Below, in pieces: positions 45,006-53,460 of a stretch of DNA of 64,000 nucleotides. The DNA is from Kerstersia gyiorum (lineage in GTDB: Bacteria > Pseudomonadota > Gammaproteobacteria > Burkholderiales > Burkholderiaceae_B): assembly GCF_004216755.1 (NCBI RefSeq), contig NZ_SGWZ01000002.1:124001-188000 (forward strand), given 5' to 3'. Made by a program: the position numbers and the translations under genes. Below the pieces are notes generated by a model. The model was not told the DNA's origin and searched no databases. It saw only the letters and a program-made list of their open reading frames with translations. Within the stretch, counting starts at the first letter, position 1. Every line of letters begins with the position of its first letter.

Positions 45006-45221
45006 ATGGAACGCAAAACACTGATCAACCGCAAAAAGCTCCACGCCATGATTCCATTGGCTAAGCGGACGATCTACAACATGGAGCAGCGTGGTGAATT
45101 TCCTCGACGTATTGTCTTGACCAGCCGCAATGTGGCATGGGACTTGGGCGAAATCGAGGCTTGGATTGAGGCGCGCAAGCTATCAAGTATTCCAGCACTA
45201 CGTCCTGGAGTTGGCGCGTAA
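45006..45221 (+). CDS. AlpA-like/excisionase-family HTH protein
   Basis: A 71-residue protein: RKKLHAMIPLAKRTIYNMEQRGEFPRRIVL then VAWDLGEIEAWIEARK is the winged-helix pattern of AlpA-type regulators and excisionases. Such proteins activate or direct excision of P4-like integrated elements. It is followed after 10 bp by repA, suggesting a shared transcript. Confidence 0.8.
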   Translation: MERKTLINRKKLHAMIPLAKRTIYNMEQRGEFPRRIVLTSRNVAWDLGEIEAWIEARKLSSIPALRPGVGA

Positions 45222-45231
45222 TCACGAGCTC

Positions 45232-46188
45232 ATGTTTACCGTGTTAAACGTGGCTCATAGCGAATGTGCGGCGGAAGAGGCACTAGCGCGGCTTGATGTA
45301 GATGACCGTGAGCAGAGCGATTTCTTTGTCGCAGACATCCTAGACCCAGCGCCGAAAAATGATGTGGTCAGCATGGAGCACCCCATATTTGCGCTGCGTG
45401 CAGGTGATATGAAGGTGCGTCGGTACGAACGCAATGGGCATACGCTAACCGTTTTTCCGGGCGCGACGGGTTGCGCGACGATCCATGACAAGGATCTTTG
45501 GATCTATTGCATCAGCCAGTTGGTTGAGGCGGGCAATCGAGGCCGTGAAATCACGACAACTGTCCGCTTCACAGCATTTGATTTCCTGACGGCGACCCAT
45601 CGTGATACCAGTGGTCGCGCCTATGAACGCATGGTCGAGATGCTGCGCCGCCTGAAAGGTACGGTGGTAGAGACCAGCATCGAAACGGCAGGCCTTCGTG
45701 AACGCAACGGCTTTGGCTTAATAGAAGGGTGGCGAGTGATAGAGCGAGCACAAGACAATGGACGCATGATGGCTGTTGAGGTGGACTTGCCGAGGTGGTT
45801 ATTCCGCTCAGTTCAGACAAAACGGGTGTTGACACTATCGAACGCCTATTTTCGTCTACGCAAACCCTTGGATCGGCGTATCTACGAGCTGGCACGCAAG
45901 CACTGCGGGGAGCAAGCACGCTGGCGCATAACGTTGGCGGTGCTGCATCAAAAAAGTGGCAGCACGGGCCCATTACGTCGTTTTCGCTTTGACCTGAAGA
46001 TGCTCGCCGAATCTGGCAACCTGCCAGACTACTTGATGGCTGTTGACGTAAAGCGCGATATGGTCACGTTTTACGCCAATGGCCCAAAAGGCAAGTTGGC
46101 TGAGGTGAAGGACATGCTGGCTGGACGGTCGCATGCATCGCTGGCAGCGCATCAGAAGATACGTTCTCCTAGATCGAGAGGGCGCTGA
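45232..46188 (+). CDS. repA: Replication initiator protein A (RepA, RPA family)
   Basis: A 318-residue plasmid-type initiator. Conserved blocks are MEHPIFALRAGD, TVFPGATGCATIHDKDLWIYC, FTAFDFLTATHRDTSGRAYERM and LDRRIYELARKHCG, typical of the RPA family of initiators that bind iterons. ATG 45232 is taken as start because conserved sequence begins soon after; the frame is open upstream into the AlpA-like gene. Three iteron-like repeats and two DnaA boxes follow the gene, giving a complete replication module. Confidence 0.82.
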   Translation: MFTVLNVAHSECAAEEALARLDVDDREQSDFFVADILDPAPKNDVVSMEHPIFALRAGDMKVRRYERNGHTLTVFPGATGCATIHDKDLWIYCISQLVEAGNRGREITTTVRFTAFDFLTATHRDTSGRAYERMVEMLRRLKGTVVETSIETAGLRERNGFGLIEGWRVIERAQDNGRMMAVEVDLPRWLFRSVQTKRVLTLSNAYFRLRKPLDRRIYELARKHCGEQARWRITLAVLHQKSGSTGPLRRFRFDLKMLAESGNLPDYLMAVDVKRDMVTFYANGPKGKLAEVKDMLAGRSHASLAAHQKIRSPRSRGR

Positions 46189-46236
46189 CTCCATGCTGAC
46201 CGCTTGATGGCTCGTCCAGGTAGGTTGTTTTGGCAC

Positions 46237-46345
46237 TGTGGATAAGCTGATTTGCCCTGTGAATCACATCGTGCTTTTAGGAACGCTAGCCTGTGGATAG
46301 TATCGTGCTTTCAGGAACGCCAGTATCGTGCCTTCAGGAACAAAA
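46237..46345. other. Iterons and DnaA boxes (candidate origin of replication)
   Basis: A perfect DnaA box (TGTGGATAA, 46237-46245) and a one-mismatch box (46292-46300) accompany three 19-bp repeats with consensus ATCGTGCTTTCAGGAACGC at 46268-46286, 46302-46320 and 46325-46343. The third differs at three positions. An AT-rich stretch (46345-46430) follows. The set lies 50 bp after repA. Confidence 0.75.
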
Positions 46346-46956
46346 GTCTTGAATATTTAAATTGAATCAATGGTTTGCGAAACCGTAACGCGCGCGCGGT
46401 TTTAACTTTTTTATATTATTTAACGCGGCGGCCTGGCGTTGCTCCGATGTTACGCGAGGAAAAATCGCTGGCTACTTGACATTGCCTTTTACTGGCCAAT
46501 GCAATGCAGTCGAACCTGTGAGTTCAGGGCTCTCGTAGCTCAAGCCTCAGGTTTGTAAAAAAGCACCAAAAGGAGGGGGGGCTGGCTATGCCTGCAATAG
46601 GGCTGTTCCCACGGGTTGAGTGGCAGCCGGTCCAGTGCGGCTTGCTCCGTGCTTGTAAGGCCTGGAGGCCTTGGCCCCCAATGTACGGATATGCCCTTGC
46701 AGTCCGGTGCAACGACCCTTTTTTGAGTTTGAAAAATAGTCTTGAGACGATATTGGCCGAATTTTTGACGTTGTTCTCGTACATTGGGGACCGTGTTGCT
46801 CCTGCCGCAAGACAGAAGCAGAAGGGACAGGTCGAATATCGCTGCGCGGATAGGTTTGTTGGATGCTCTGATCGGTTGCTCGCACGGAGGGGCCGCTAGT
46901 CGGAAGGTCAGAATATTCCATCAACCTCTGGCGAGAAGGTGATTTTCTTTTGGTGT

Positions 46957-47036
46957 ATGCGATTTAATGCAATTTAGTGCGACGGAATGCGAGCATCCGC
47001 GAATAAATGCGAACAAACGCGATTTTATGAGATTCA
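46957..47036. repeat. Eight tandem degenerate decamers with exact 10-bp period
   Basis: Successive 10-mers from 46957 carry GCGA (or GCAA/GAGA variants) at the same internal position: units 1, 3, 4, 5, 6 and 7 have GCGA, unit 2 GCAA, unit 8 GAGA. Most begin ATGCGA. Two inverted TCGC copies, again 10 bp apart, follow at 47055 and 47065. The array ends 171 bp before the traJ-like gene. Confidence 0.7.
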
Positions 47037-47101
47037 GCGTTTCAACAGCCGTGATCGCAAATAATCGCGTTCAAGCAAACGGCAAGATGTGTTTTGTGGG
47101 C

Positions 47102-47120
47102 CCACAAGCTTTGCTTGTGG
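47102..47120. repeat. Perfect 19-bp dyad upstream of the traJ-like gene (candidate oriT element)
   Basis: CCACAAGC-TTT-GCTTGTGG has 8-bp perfect arms and lies 87 bp before the traJ-like ATG. In IncP-type transfer regions TraJ binds an inverted repeat next to nic just upstream of traJ, so this is a candidate TraJ site. I could not identify a convincing nic sequence beside it. Confidence 0.45.
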
Positions 47121-47207
47121 TCTCACAACACCGAACTTACTCGCGTGGGCTCGATGTTTACTTGCTCTGCGAGGCATGCGGGCGCTACCGCACCTAGAGA
47201 GGCATGA

Positions 47208-47585
47208 ATGGAAGAAAAGATAACAAAATCGAGAACCTATGGAACAAGGCCGAGGGGGCATTACATTAAGGTTTTTGTCACCTCGGAGGAGTTGGCTGAA
47301 ATTCAAGAAAAATCAACTAAATCTGGCTTATCTATGTCAGCGTTTCTTCGGGCTGTCGCATTGAATCAGAAAGTACGTTCTGTTTTGGATCTTGATGCTG
47401 TGGTTGATATGGTTAAAGTCAATGGCGATCTTGGGCGAGTTGCAGGGCTACTGAAGCTATGGTTGGCAGAAAAACGCGGCCAGGGCGCATCGCCTATTGC
47501 TGTTGAGTCGCTGATGAATGACTTTCGGATGCTGCAAAAGCAAATGGCAGACTTGATGCACAAAGCCGTCCGTGGTCCGCGATAG
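47208..47585 (+). CDS. traJ: TraJ-like relaxosome accessory protein (IncP family)
   Basis: A 125-residue protein. IKVFVTSEELAEIQEKSTKSG is a ribbon-helix-helix-like DNA-binding start. VNGDLGRVAGLLKLWL is the hallmark shared with TraJ of IncP plasmids, where the protein binds oriT and recruits the relaxase. No relaxase gene follows; the next genes are a HigA-like antitoxin and a recombinase. The element may therefore be mobilised in trans or be a transfer-defective remnant. Confidence 0.82.
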   Translation: MEEKITKSRTYGTRPRGHYIKVFVTSEELAEIQEKSTKSGLSMSAFLRAVALNQKVRSVLDLDAVVDMVKVNGDLGRVAGLLKLWLAEKRGQGASPIAVESLMNDFRMLQKQMADLMHKAVRGPR

Positions 47586-47610
47586 CTGATGTTGTTTTTG
47601 GAGGAATGTT

Positions 47611-47856
47611 ATGGGAATGCACAATCCGCCCCATCCTGGTCAACTGATTCAACATGAAGTAATTGTCCCGCTAGGCCTGTCGCTCGAACAAGCAGCGGAT
47701 AAATTCCAAGTCGATGTCCAGTACCTTGGTGCGGTGTTGGCTGGACAAGTGGAGTTGAGCACAGAATTAGCCAAGGGCTTGGAAGATGCGGGAGTCAGTA
47801 CTGCGCGTGCTTGGCTGGCGATGCAGTCGGCGTTTGATCGTTCTAGGGCTGTATAA
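47611..47856 (+). CDS. HigA-family antitoxin-like HTH protein, orphan
   Basis: An 81-residue protein starting MHNPPHPGQLIQHEVIVPLG after two residues, the typical HigA opening. An HTH (LSLEQAADKFQVDVQYLGAVL) and the ARAWLAMQSAFD tail follow. HigA normally follows a higB RNase toxin gene; here traJ lies 25 bp upstream and no toxin frame is seen. It may be a solitary regulator or a remnant protecting against related toxins. Confidence 0.75.
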   Translation: MGMHNPPHPGQLIQHEVIVPLGLSLEQAADKFQVDVQYLGAVLAGQVELSTELAKGLEDAGVSTARAWLAMQSAFDRSRAV

Positions 47857-47964
47857 GGTTGTTGTCTGTCCAGAAAACAGTGGTTTGATGAACAGTCGCC
47901 AACGGCATAGTTACATCTGGTCAAGCAGCCACTTCGTTGTTAAAATTTCCGTTAACTTTTCAAC

Positions 47965-47990
47965 GTCCGCCAAACATGCGTTTGCTGGAC
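47965..47990. promoter_or_regulatory. 26-bp dyad upstream of the serine recombinase gene
   Basis: GTCC-GC-CAAAC-ATGC-GTTTG-CT-GGAC has perfect 4-bp outer and 5-bp inner arms. It lies 29 bp before the recombinase ATG. Position and size fit a resolvase binding subsite or operator. Confidence 0.55.
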
Positions 47991-48018
47991 ACTCTTGTGA
48001 GCGACGGAAGCGAACGGC

Positions 48019-48624
48019 ATGGGGCAACGCATCGGGTACGCCCGAGTTTCGACAGATGACCAGAACCTTGACTTGCAGCTTGACGCGCTGCATCGAGCTG
48101 GCATCGCCGATGGCTGCCTGTACTCGGATACGGCCAGCGGTAAGGATGTCGAGCGCAAAGAACTGGCTGCATGCCTGAAAGCCCTCCGCGAGGGCGACAC
48201 TCTCGTGGTTTGGCGTCTTGACAGGCTGGGACGCAGCCTGCCCGACCTCGCGCGCATCATCGGCGAGCTAGAGAAGAAGGGCGTCGGTTTTGAAAGCCTC
48301 ACTGAAAAAATCGAAACAAGCAGTGCTGCGGGCAAGCTGGTTTTCCATGTTTTTGCCGCGCTTGCCGAGTTCGAGCGCAACCTGATCCGCGAACGTACCC
48401 GAGCAGGGCTTGTGGCAGCTCGTGCCCGTGGCCGGTCAGGTGGCCGCAGGCCAAAGCTGACACCTCAGCAGATCAAAGAGATCAAACGACTGATGTCTGA
48501 TCCGACCATTCCGGTCAGTCAGATCGCTGAACGCTACAACGTATCCAGAACGACTATCTACAAGGTCGCACCACGCCGGGAGCCGGGAGTGGTCGAGGCC
48601 CAGCCAGTGAAGAAAAAACCATGA
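48019..48624 (+). CDS. Serine recombinase (resolvase/invertase family)
   Basis: A 201-residue small serine recombinase. The nucleophile Ser lies in RIGYARVSTDDQNLDLQ (residue 11). The RxxRxxRS-type catalytic arginines occur in LVVWRLDRLGRSL, and the E-helix is LAEFERNLIRERTRAGL. The C-terminal HTH is PVSQIAERYNVSRTTIYK. Its stop overlaps the ATG of the Type ISP enzyme gene (ATGA), so the two are translationally coupled. It may resolve multimers or control the downstream genes. Confidence 0.9.
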   Translation: MGQRIGYARVSTDDQNLDLQLDALHRAGIADGCLYSDTASGKDVERKELAACLKALREGDTLVVWRLDRLGRSLPDLARIIGELEKKGVGFESLTEKIETSSAAGKLVFHVFAALAEFERNLIRERTRAGLVAARARGRSGGRRPKLTPQQIKEIKRLMSDPTIPVSQIAERYNVSRTTIYKVAPRREPGVVEAQPVKKKP

Positions 48625-51600
48625 TCCGTGACATCCTCCAGCAATACAGGGACGAATCCGCATTCAACCGTGATCTAGGCGACCGCTTCGAGCGGCTGAT
48701 GCGTGCCTACCTCAAGCTCGACCCGCAGTACCTTGCATTATTTGAAGATGTCTGGCTCTGGAAGGACTGGCCGCAGCGGGAAGCCCTTGGCTACAAACTG
48801 CCGGACACCGGTATCGACTTGGTGGCGAAGCTGCGCGATGAGGAAGGCTTCTGCGCAATCCAGTGCAAGTTCTACGACTCCCCGATTCCGATGGGCGATC
48901 TGGGTAACTTCTTCACACTCTCCGGCAAGGGTGGCTTTACCCAGCGCCTTATCGTGGCAACTGCGCCGCTCTCCAAGCACGCGGCGGATGCGCTGGAAGG
49001 CCAGACCATTCCGGTCGAACTGATGACCTTGGAGGACTTGGAAGCCTCCCCGATTGACTGGTCACAGTTCTCGCTGGACAAGCCCGATCAACTGCGCAAA
49101 CTGCCCAAGAAAGACCCTCGCCCGCATCAAGGTGAAGCCCTGGTCAATGTCACCAAAGGCTTTCAGGCCCACGACCGTGGTAAGCTCATCATGGCCTGCG
49201 GTACAGGCAAAACCTACACCTCGCTTATCATCGCCGAGCAGATGGTTAAGCCGGGCCAGAACATCCTGTTTCTGGTGCCATCCATCGCGCTGCTGTCGCA
49301 GACGTTGCGGGCGTGGACAGCCGATGCCAGTGTGCCGTTGCGCTGCTTTGCTGTGTGCTCTGATAGCAAGGCCAGCCGCAATGAAGAGGACATGCGCATC
49401 TACGAACTGGCTTATCCGGCCACGACGAATGCAAACAAGCTGGCGGCCTCCCTCACCGCAACGCAGGACGAGAGCGCCATTACGGTTATCTTCTCGACCT
49501 ACCAGTCCATCGAAGTGGTACATCAGGCGCAGCAGAAAACCGGCATGGTGTTCGACCTGGTGGTGTGCGATGAGGCGCACCGCACTGCGGGCTATACCGC
49601 TCCCGGCGAAGATCATTCCGCATTCGTGCGCGTCCATGATAACGCCTACATCAAGGCCAACAAGCGGCTTTACATGACCGCCACGCCGCGCATCTACGCC
49701 GAAGCCAGCAAGAGCAAGGCCGAAGAAAACGATGTGCAAGTGTTCTCGATGGACGATGTGGCCACCTTCGGCCCGGTGTTTCATCAGCTTCGCTTCGATG
49801 AAGCTGTCCGGCGCGATCTGCTGTCCGACTACAAGGTGCTGGTGATCGCTGTTGATGAGTTGCACGTCAGCAGGGTGCTCAACAGGCGCATTGCCGACAG
49901 CGGCGACGAACTCAAGCTGGATGACGCGGTGAAGATCGTCGGCTGCTGGAACGGCTTGGGCAAGCACTTCGCAGCTGAGGACGGCATGGATGTCAGTGTC
50001 GATCCTCAACCAATGCGCACTGCCATCGCCTTCGCTCAGTCGATCAAACACTCCAAGCTGCTGACCGCCGAGTTCGAGCGCATTTCCGACGACCTCGGCG
50101 ACCAGATCGACTATCTCCCCGCGCTGGAGGCCAAACACGTCGATGGCACCATGAATGTGGTCGAGCGCAACCAGAAGCTCTCCTGGCTCAAGGACAATAT
50201 TGGCATGGAAGAGCCGGTATGCCGCATCCTGACCAATGCACGCTGCCTTTCCGAAGGCGTGGATGTTCCGGCGCTGGACGCTGCCATTTTTCTGAACCCC
50301 CGCGATTCCGTGGTGGACGTGGTGCAGTCGGTCGGTCGCGTGATGCGCAAAGACCCGGCTGGCCGCAAGAAGTACGGCTATGTGATTTTGCCCATCGGTA
50401 TCCGCAAGGACACTTCGCCCGAAACGGCACTTAATGACAACAAGAAATACCGCGTGGTCTGGCAAGTGCTCAACGCTTTGCGTGCCCACGATGACCGGCT
50501 GGACAAGCAGTTCGCCACCATCGACCTGACAGGCAAAGGCAATGGCGTGGTGAACGTCATCGGCGTGGGCGGCGGCAACGAGAAAGCCGATGCCTTCGGC
50601 GGGGAACAGCTTGGCTTTGCCTTCGATCCAGAGGAACTCGGCAAGTGGCAAGATGCCATGTTTGCCAAGATCGTTACCAAATGCGGCAACCGCCGCTACT
50701 GGGAAGACTGGGCCAAAGACATCGCCGAGATTGCCGACCGTCACCAGATGCGCATTCGCGCCTTGCTGGAAAAGCCCTATTCCAAGGGCAAAAAAGCATT
50801 CGATGAGTTCCTCAAGGGGGTCAGGAAGAACCTCAACCCCAGCGTCAGCCAGAACGACGCCATCGAGATGCTGGCCCAGCACATCATCACCAAGCCGGTG
50901 TTCGACGCGCTGTTCGAGGGCTACGCCTTTACCAGCAAGAACCCCGTGTCGCAGTCCATGCAGAAAATCATGAACATCCTCGAAGCGCAGGCGCTGGACA
51001 AGGAGCATGAGACGCTGGAGGGCTTCTATGCCAGCGTGCGCGAGCGGGCATCCGGCATCACCGACCCGAAAGGGCGGCAAAAGATCATCATCGAGCTGTA
51101 CGACAAGTTCTTCAAGACCGCTTTCCAGCGCATGGTCGAACGGCTGGGCATTGTCTACACCCCGGTCGAGATCGTGGACTTCATCCTGCACAGTGCCGAT
51201 GCTGCCCTCCAGGCACACTTCGGCACCCGGCTGGCTGACCAGAATGTCCACATCCTAGACCCCTTCACCGGCACCGGTACCTTCCCCGTGCGGCTGATCG
51301 AAACGGGGCTGATTCCGCCTGACAAGCTGCCCTACAAGTACCGCCATGAGATGCATGCCAACGAGATTGTGCTTCTCGCCTACTATATCGCCGCCATCAA
51401 TATCGAGGAAGCCTTCCATCGCGTCACTGAGCTGGAGTACGAGCCATTCCCCGGTATTGTACTCACCGACACCTTCCAGATGAACGAGCCGCAGACCGGC
51501 GATCTGGATGAAGGCTTGCCAGAAAACCACAAGCGTGCCGACCAGCAGAAAGCACGTGACATTCGGGTGATCGTCGGAAACCCGCCGTATTCGGTGGGTC

Positions 51601-53393
51601 AGGACAATGCCAACGACAACAATCAAAACCTCAAATATTCCAATCTGGACGGGCGTATTGGAGCGACATACGCAGCTCATTCCACCGCAACCAACAAGAA
51701 CAGTCTCTACGACTCCTACATCCGCGCTTTCCGCTGGGCATCCGACCGCATCAAGGATGAGGGCATCGTCTGCTTTGTGACCAACGGTGGTTGGATTGAC
51801 GGCAACACGATGGATGGCTTCCGCAAGACCTTGCAGGACGAGTTTGCGGATGTGTATGTCTTCAATCTTCGGGGCAACCAGCGCACCAGTGGGGAATTGT
51901 CTCGAAAAGAAGGAGGCAAGGTCTTTGGGTCAGGCTCGCGCACGCCAGTGGCCATTACCCTGCTCATCAAACGCAAAGACCATCAGGGCAAGGCCGCGAT
52001 CCATTACCACGACATTGGCGACTACCTCAGCCGTGAGCAAAAGCTGGAGATCGTCAGCAGCTTTGGCAGTTACCAGCAGGTGCCGTGGCAACCCCTGGAG
52101 CCTAACGAGTACCACGACTGGATCAATCAGCGCAGCGGGGATTTCAACGCCTTTGTGCCATTCAATGATGAGCCAGATGCAATTTTTGCTCTGAGATCCA
52201 ATGGCGTGCAAACCAATAGGGATGCTTGGGTTTACAACGCAAGCAAAGCCAATCTAGAAGCAAACATGCAGCGCATGATTGACTTCTACAACGATCAGCT
52301 TGCAGTACATGGGAGTATCGTTCAGTCGGCGGGTTCGGCCAAGGAAAAAGAAAAGACGGCCAGTCAGTTGATTGACACAAATCCTAAGAAAATTAAGTGG
52401 ACAAGAGGGTTGATAGCTCACCTGAGTCGCAGTAGGAAGGGGACATTCGAACACAACAAGATTGGCAAGGCTACATACCGCCCATATTGTCAATCATGGG
52501 TCTACTACGATCAGCAGTTTAATGAATATTTCAAAGAAAGATTTTATCCGTCCGTTGAATATAAGAATGTAGCAATCCAATTGACTGGCACTGGTTCAAG
52601 TAAGGAATTTTCTTGCCTGATTTCTAACATCCTGCCCGACCTAGAAGTGATATCAAAAGGTCAATGCTTTCCCATGCACTGGTATGAAAAGGCAACGGAC
52701 GCCGATCCACAGGGCGGTCTTGGCTTTGGCAGCGACGATGCTGGCCTGCCCGACGCCAATGGCTACATCAGGCGCGATGGCATTACCGACGTGGCACTGG
52801 CCAATTTTCGCCAGCACTACAGCGACGAGTCGATCACCAAGGAAGACATCTTCTACTACTGCTATGGCGTCTTGCATTCTCCAGAGTACCGCGAGCAGTA
52901 TGCAGCCGATCTCAAGAAGGTGCTGCCCCGCATTCCCTATGCGCCGGACTTTAAGGCATTCAGCCAGGCGGGGCGCAAGCTCGCCGACCTGCATTTGAAC
53001 TACGAAACGGTGGAACCGTGGCCGGTGCAGGAGGACGCCAAACCCAAGGGCGATCTGAATGACCTGGCCTATTACCGGGTCGAGAAGATGCGCTTTGCTT
53101 CGCTGGGAGGCAGAAACAAGGACAAGAGCGTCATCGTCTTCAACAGCCGCATCACCCTGCGCGGTATCCCGCTGCAAGCCTACGACTATGTGGTCAACGG
53201 CAAGAGCGCCATCGAGTGGGTCATGGAACGCTATCAGGTCTCGACCGACAAGGACAGCGGTATCAAGGATGATCCCAATGACTGGTGTCGTGAGCACAAC
53301 GACCCGACCTACATCCTCAATCTCGTCAAACGAGTTATCCGCGTCAGTGTGGAGACGGTCAAGATCGTAGGAGGTCTACCGTCGATTCAGTAG
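48621..53393 (+). CDS. Single-polypeptide Type ISP restriction-modification enzyme
   Basis: A 1590-residue protein matching the length and order of Type ISP enzymes such as LlaGI. An Mrr-like nuclease has D66 (GID) and Q81-x-K83 (AIQCKF). An SF2 translocase has Walker A ACGTGKT (about 192-198), DEAH (317-320) and the later VQSVGRVMRKDPAG motif. A coupler follows. The N6-adenine methyltransferase has motif I DPFTGTGTF (from residue 880) and motif IV NPPYS (987-991). The C-terminal part is the target recognition domain. One protein therefore methylates self DNA, and translocates along and cuts foreign DNA. All core motifs look intact. Confidence 0.92.
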   Translation: MIRDILQQYRDESAFNRDLGDRFERLMRAYLKLDPQYLALFEDVWLWKDWPQREALGYKLPDTGIDLVAKLRDEEGFCAIQCKFYDSPIPMGDLGNFFTLSGKGGFTQRLIVATAPLSKHAADALEGQTIPVELMTLEDLEASPIDWSQFSLDKPDQLRKLPKKDPRPHQGEALVNVTKGFQAHDRGKLIMACGTGKTYTSLIIAEQMVKPGQNILFLVPSIALLSQTLRAWTADASVPLRCFAVCSDSKASRNEEDMRIYELAYPATTNANKLAASLTATQDESAITVIFSTYQSIEVVHQAQQKTGMVFDLVVCDEAHRTAGYTAPGEDHSAFVRVHDNAYIKANKRLYMTATPRIYAEASKSKAEENDVQVFSMDDVATFGPVFHQLRFDEAVRRDLLSDYKVLVIAVDELHVSRVLNRRIADSGDELKLDDAVKIVGCWNGLGKHFAAEDGMDVSVDPQPMRTAIAFAQSIKHSKLLTAEFERISDDLGDQIDYLPALEAKHVDGTMNVVERNQKLSWLKDNIGMEEPVCRILTNARCLSEGVDVPALDAAIFLNPRDSVVDVVQSVGRVMRKDPAGRKKYGYVILPIGIRKDTSPETALNDNKKYRVVWQVLNALRAHDDRLDKQFATIDLTGKGNGVVNVIGVGGGNEKADAFGGEQLGFAFDPEELGKWQDAMFAKIVTKCGNRRYWEDWAKDIAEIADRHQMRIRALLEKPYSKGKKAFDEFLKGVRKNLNPSVSQNDAIEMLAQHIITKPVFDALFEGYAFTSKNPVSQSMQKIMNILEAQALDKEHETLEGFYASVRERASGITDPKGRQKIIIELYDKFFKTAFQRMVERLGIVYTPVEIVDFILHSADAALQAHFGTRLADQNVHILDPFTGTGTFPVRLIETGLIPPDKLPYKYRHEMHANEIVLLAYYIAAINIEEAFHRVTELEYEPFPGIVLTDTFQMNEPQTGDLDEGLPENHKRADQQKARDIRVIVGNPPYSVGQDNANDNNQNLKYSNLDGRIGATYAAHSTATNKNSLYDSYIRAFRWASDRIKDEGIVCFVTNGGWIDGNTMDGFRKTLQDEFADVYVFNLRGNQRTSGELSRKEGGKVFGSGSRTPVAITLLIKRKDHQGKAAIHYHDIGDYLSREQKLEIVSSFGSYQQVPWQPLEPNEYHDWINQRSGDFNAFVPFNDEPDAIFALRSNGVQTNRDAWVYNASKANLEANMQRMIDFYNDQLAVHGSIVQSAGSAKEKEKTASQLIDTNPKKIKWTRGLIAHLSRSRKGTFEHNKIGKATYRPYCQSWVYYDQQFNEYFKERFYPSVEYKNVAIQLTGTGSSKEFSCLISNILPDLEVISKGQCFPMHWYEKATDADPQGGLGFGSDDAGLPDANGYIRRDGITDVALANFRQHYSDESITKEDIFYYCYGVLHSPEYREQYAADLKKVLPRIPYAPDFKAFSQAGRKLADLHLNYETVEPWPVQEDAKPKGDLNDLAYYRVEKMRFASLGGRNKDKSVIVFNSRITLRGIPLQAYDYVVNGKSAIEWVMERYQVSTDKDSGIKDDPNDWCREHNDPTYILNLVKRVIRVSVETVKIVGGLPSIQ

Positions 53394-53460
53394 TGTCAGT
53401 CTTAATCGGTATAAGGCTGCATAGATGGCCGTACCCATGCCAAGAAAATCAGGGAGGGAT

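Larger units (their letters stand above)
46189..47207. other. Non-coding control region: candidate oriV and transfer-region repeats
   Basis: This 1-kb gap holds DnaA boxes, iterons, an AT-rich segment, a GC-rich 16-bp palindrome (AAGGCCT-GG-AGGCCTT, 46657-46672), a decamer array (46957-47036) and a perfect dyad (47102-47120). A 103-codon plus frame at 46588-46899 shows no family features, and I do not call it. Confidence 0.6.

Noticed and set aside
46848..46855. ACCTATCC on the minus strand as an IncP-like nic site
   Set aside because: Only eight bases match the RP4 nic region and the critical TG before the nick is missing. It is also 350 bp from traJ rather than beside the dyad.
46588..46899. 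A 103-codon plus-strand frame in the control region
   Set aside because: No ribosome site, no family features, and it overlaps palindromes; more likely non-coding.
49062..51251. A 729-codon frame antisense to the Type ISP gene
   Set aside because: Lies opposite intact helicase motifs and shows no protein features.
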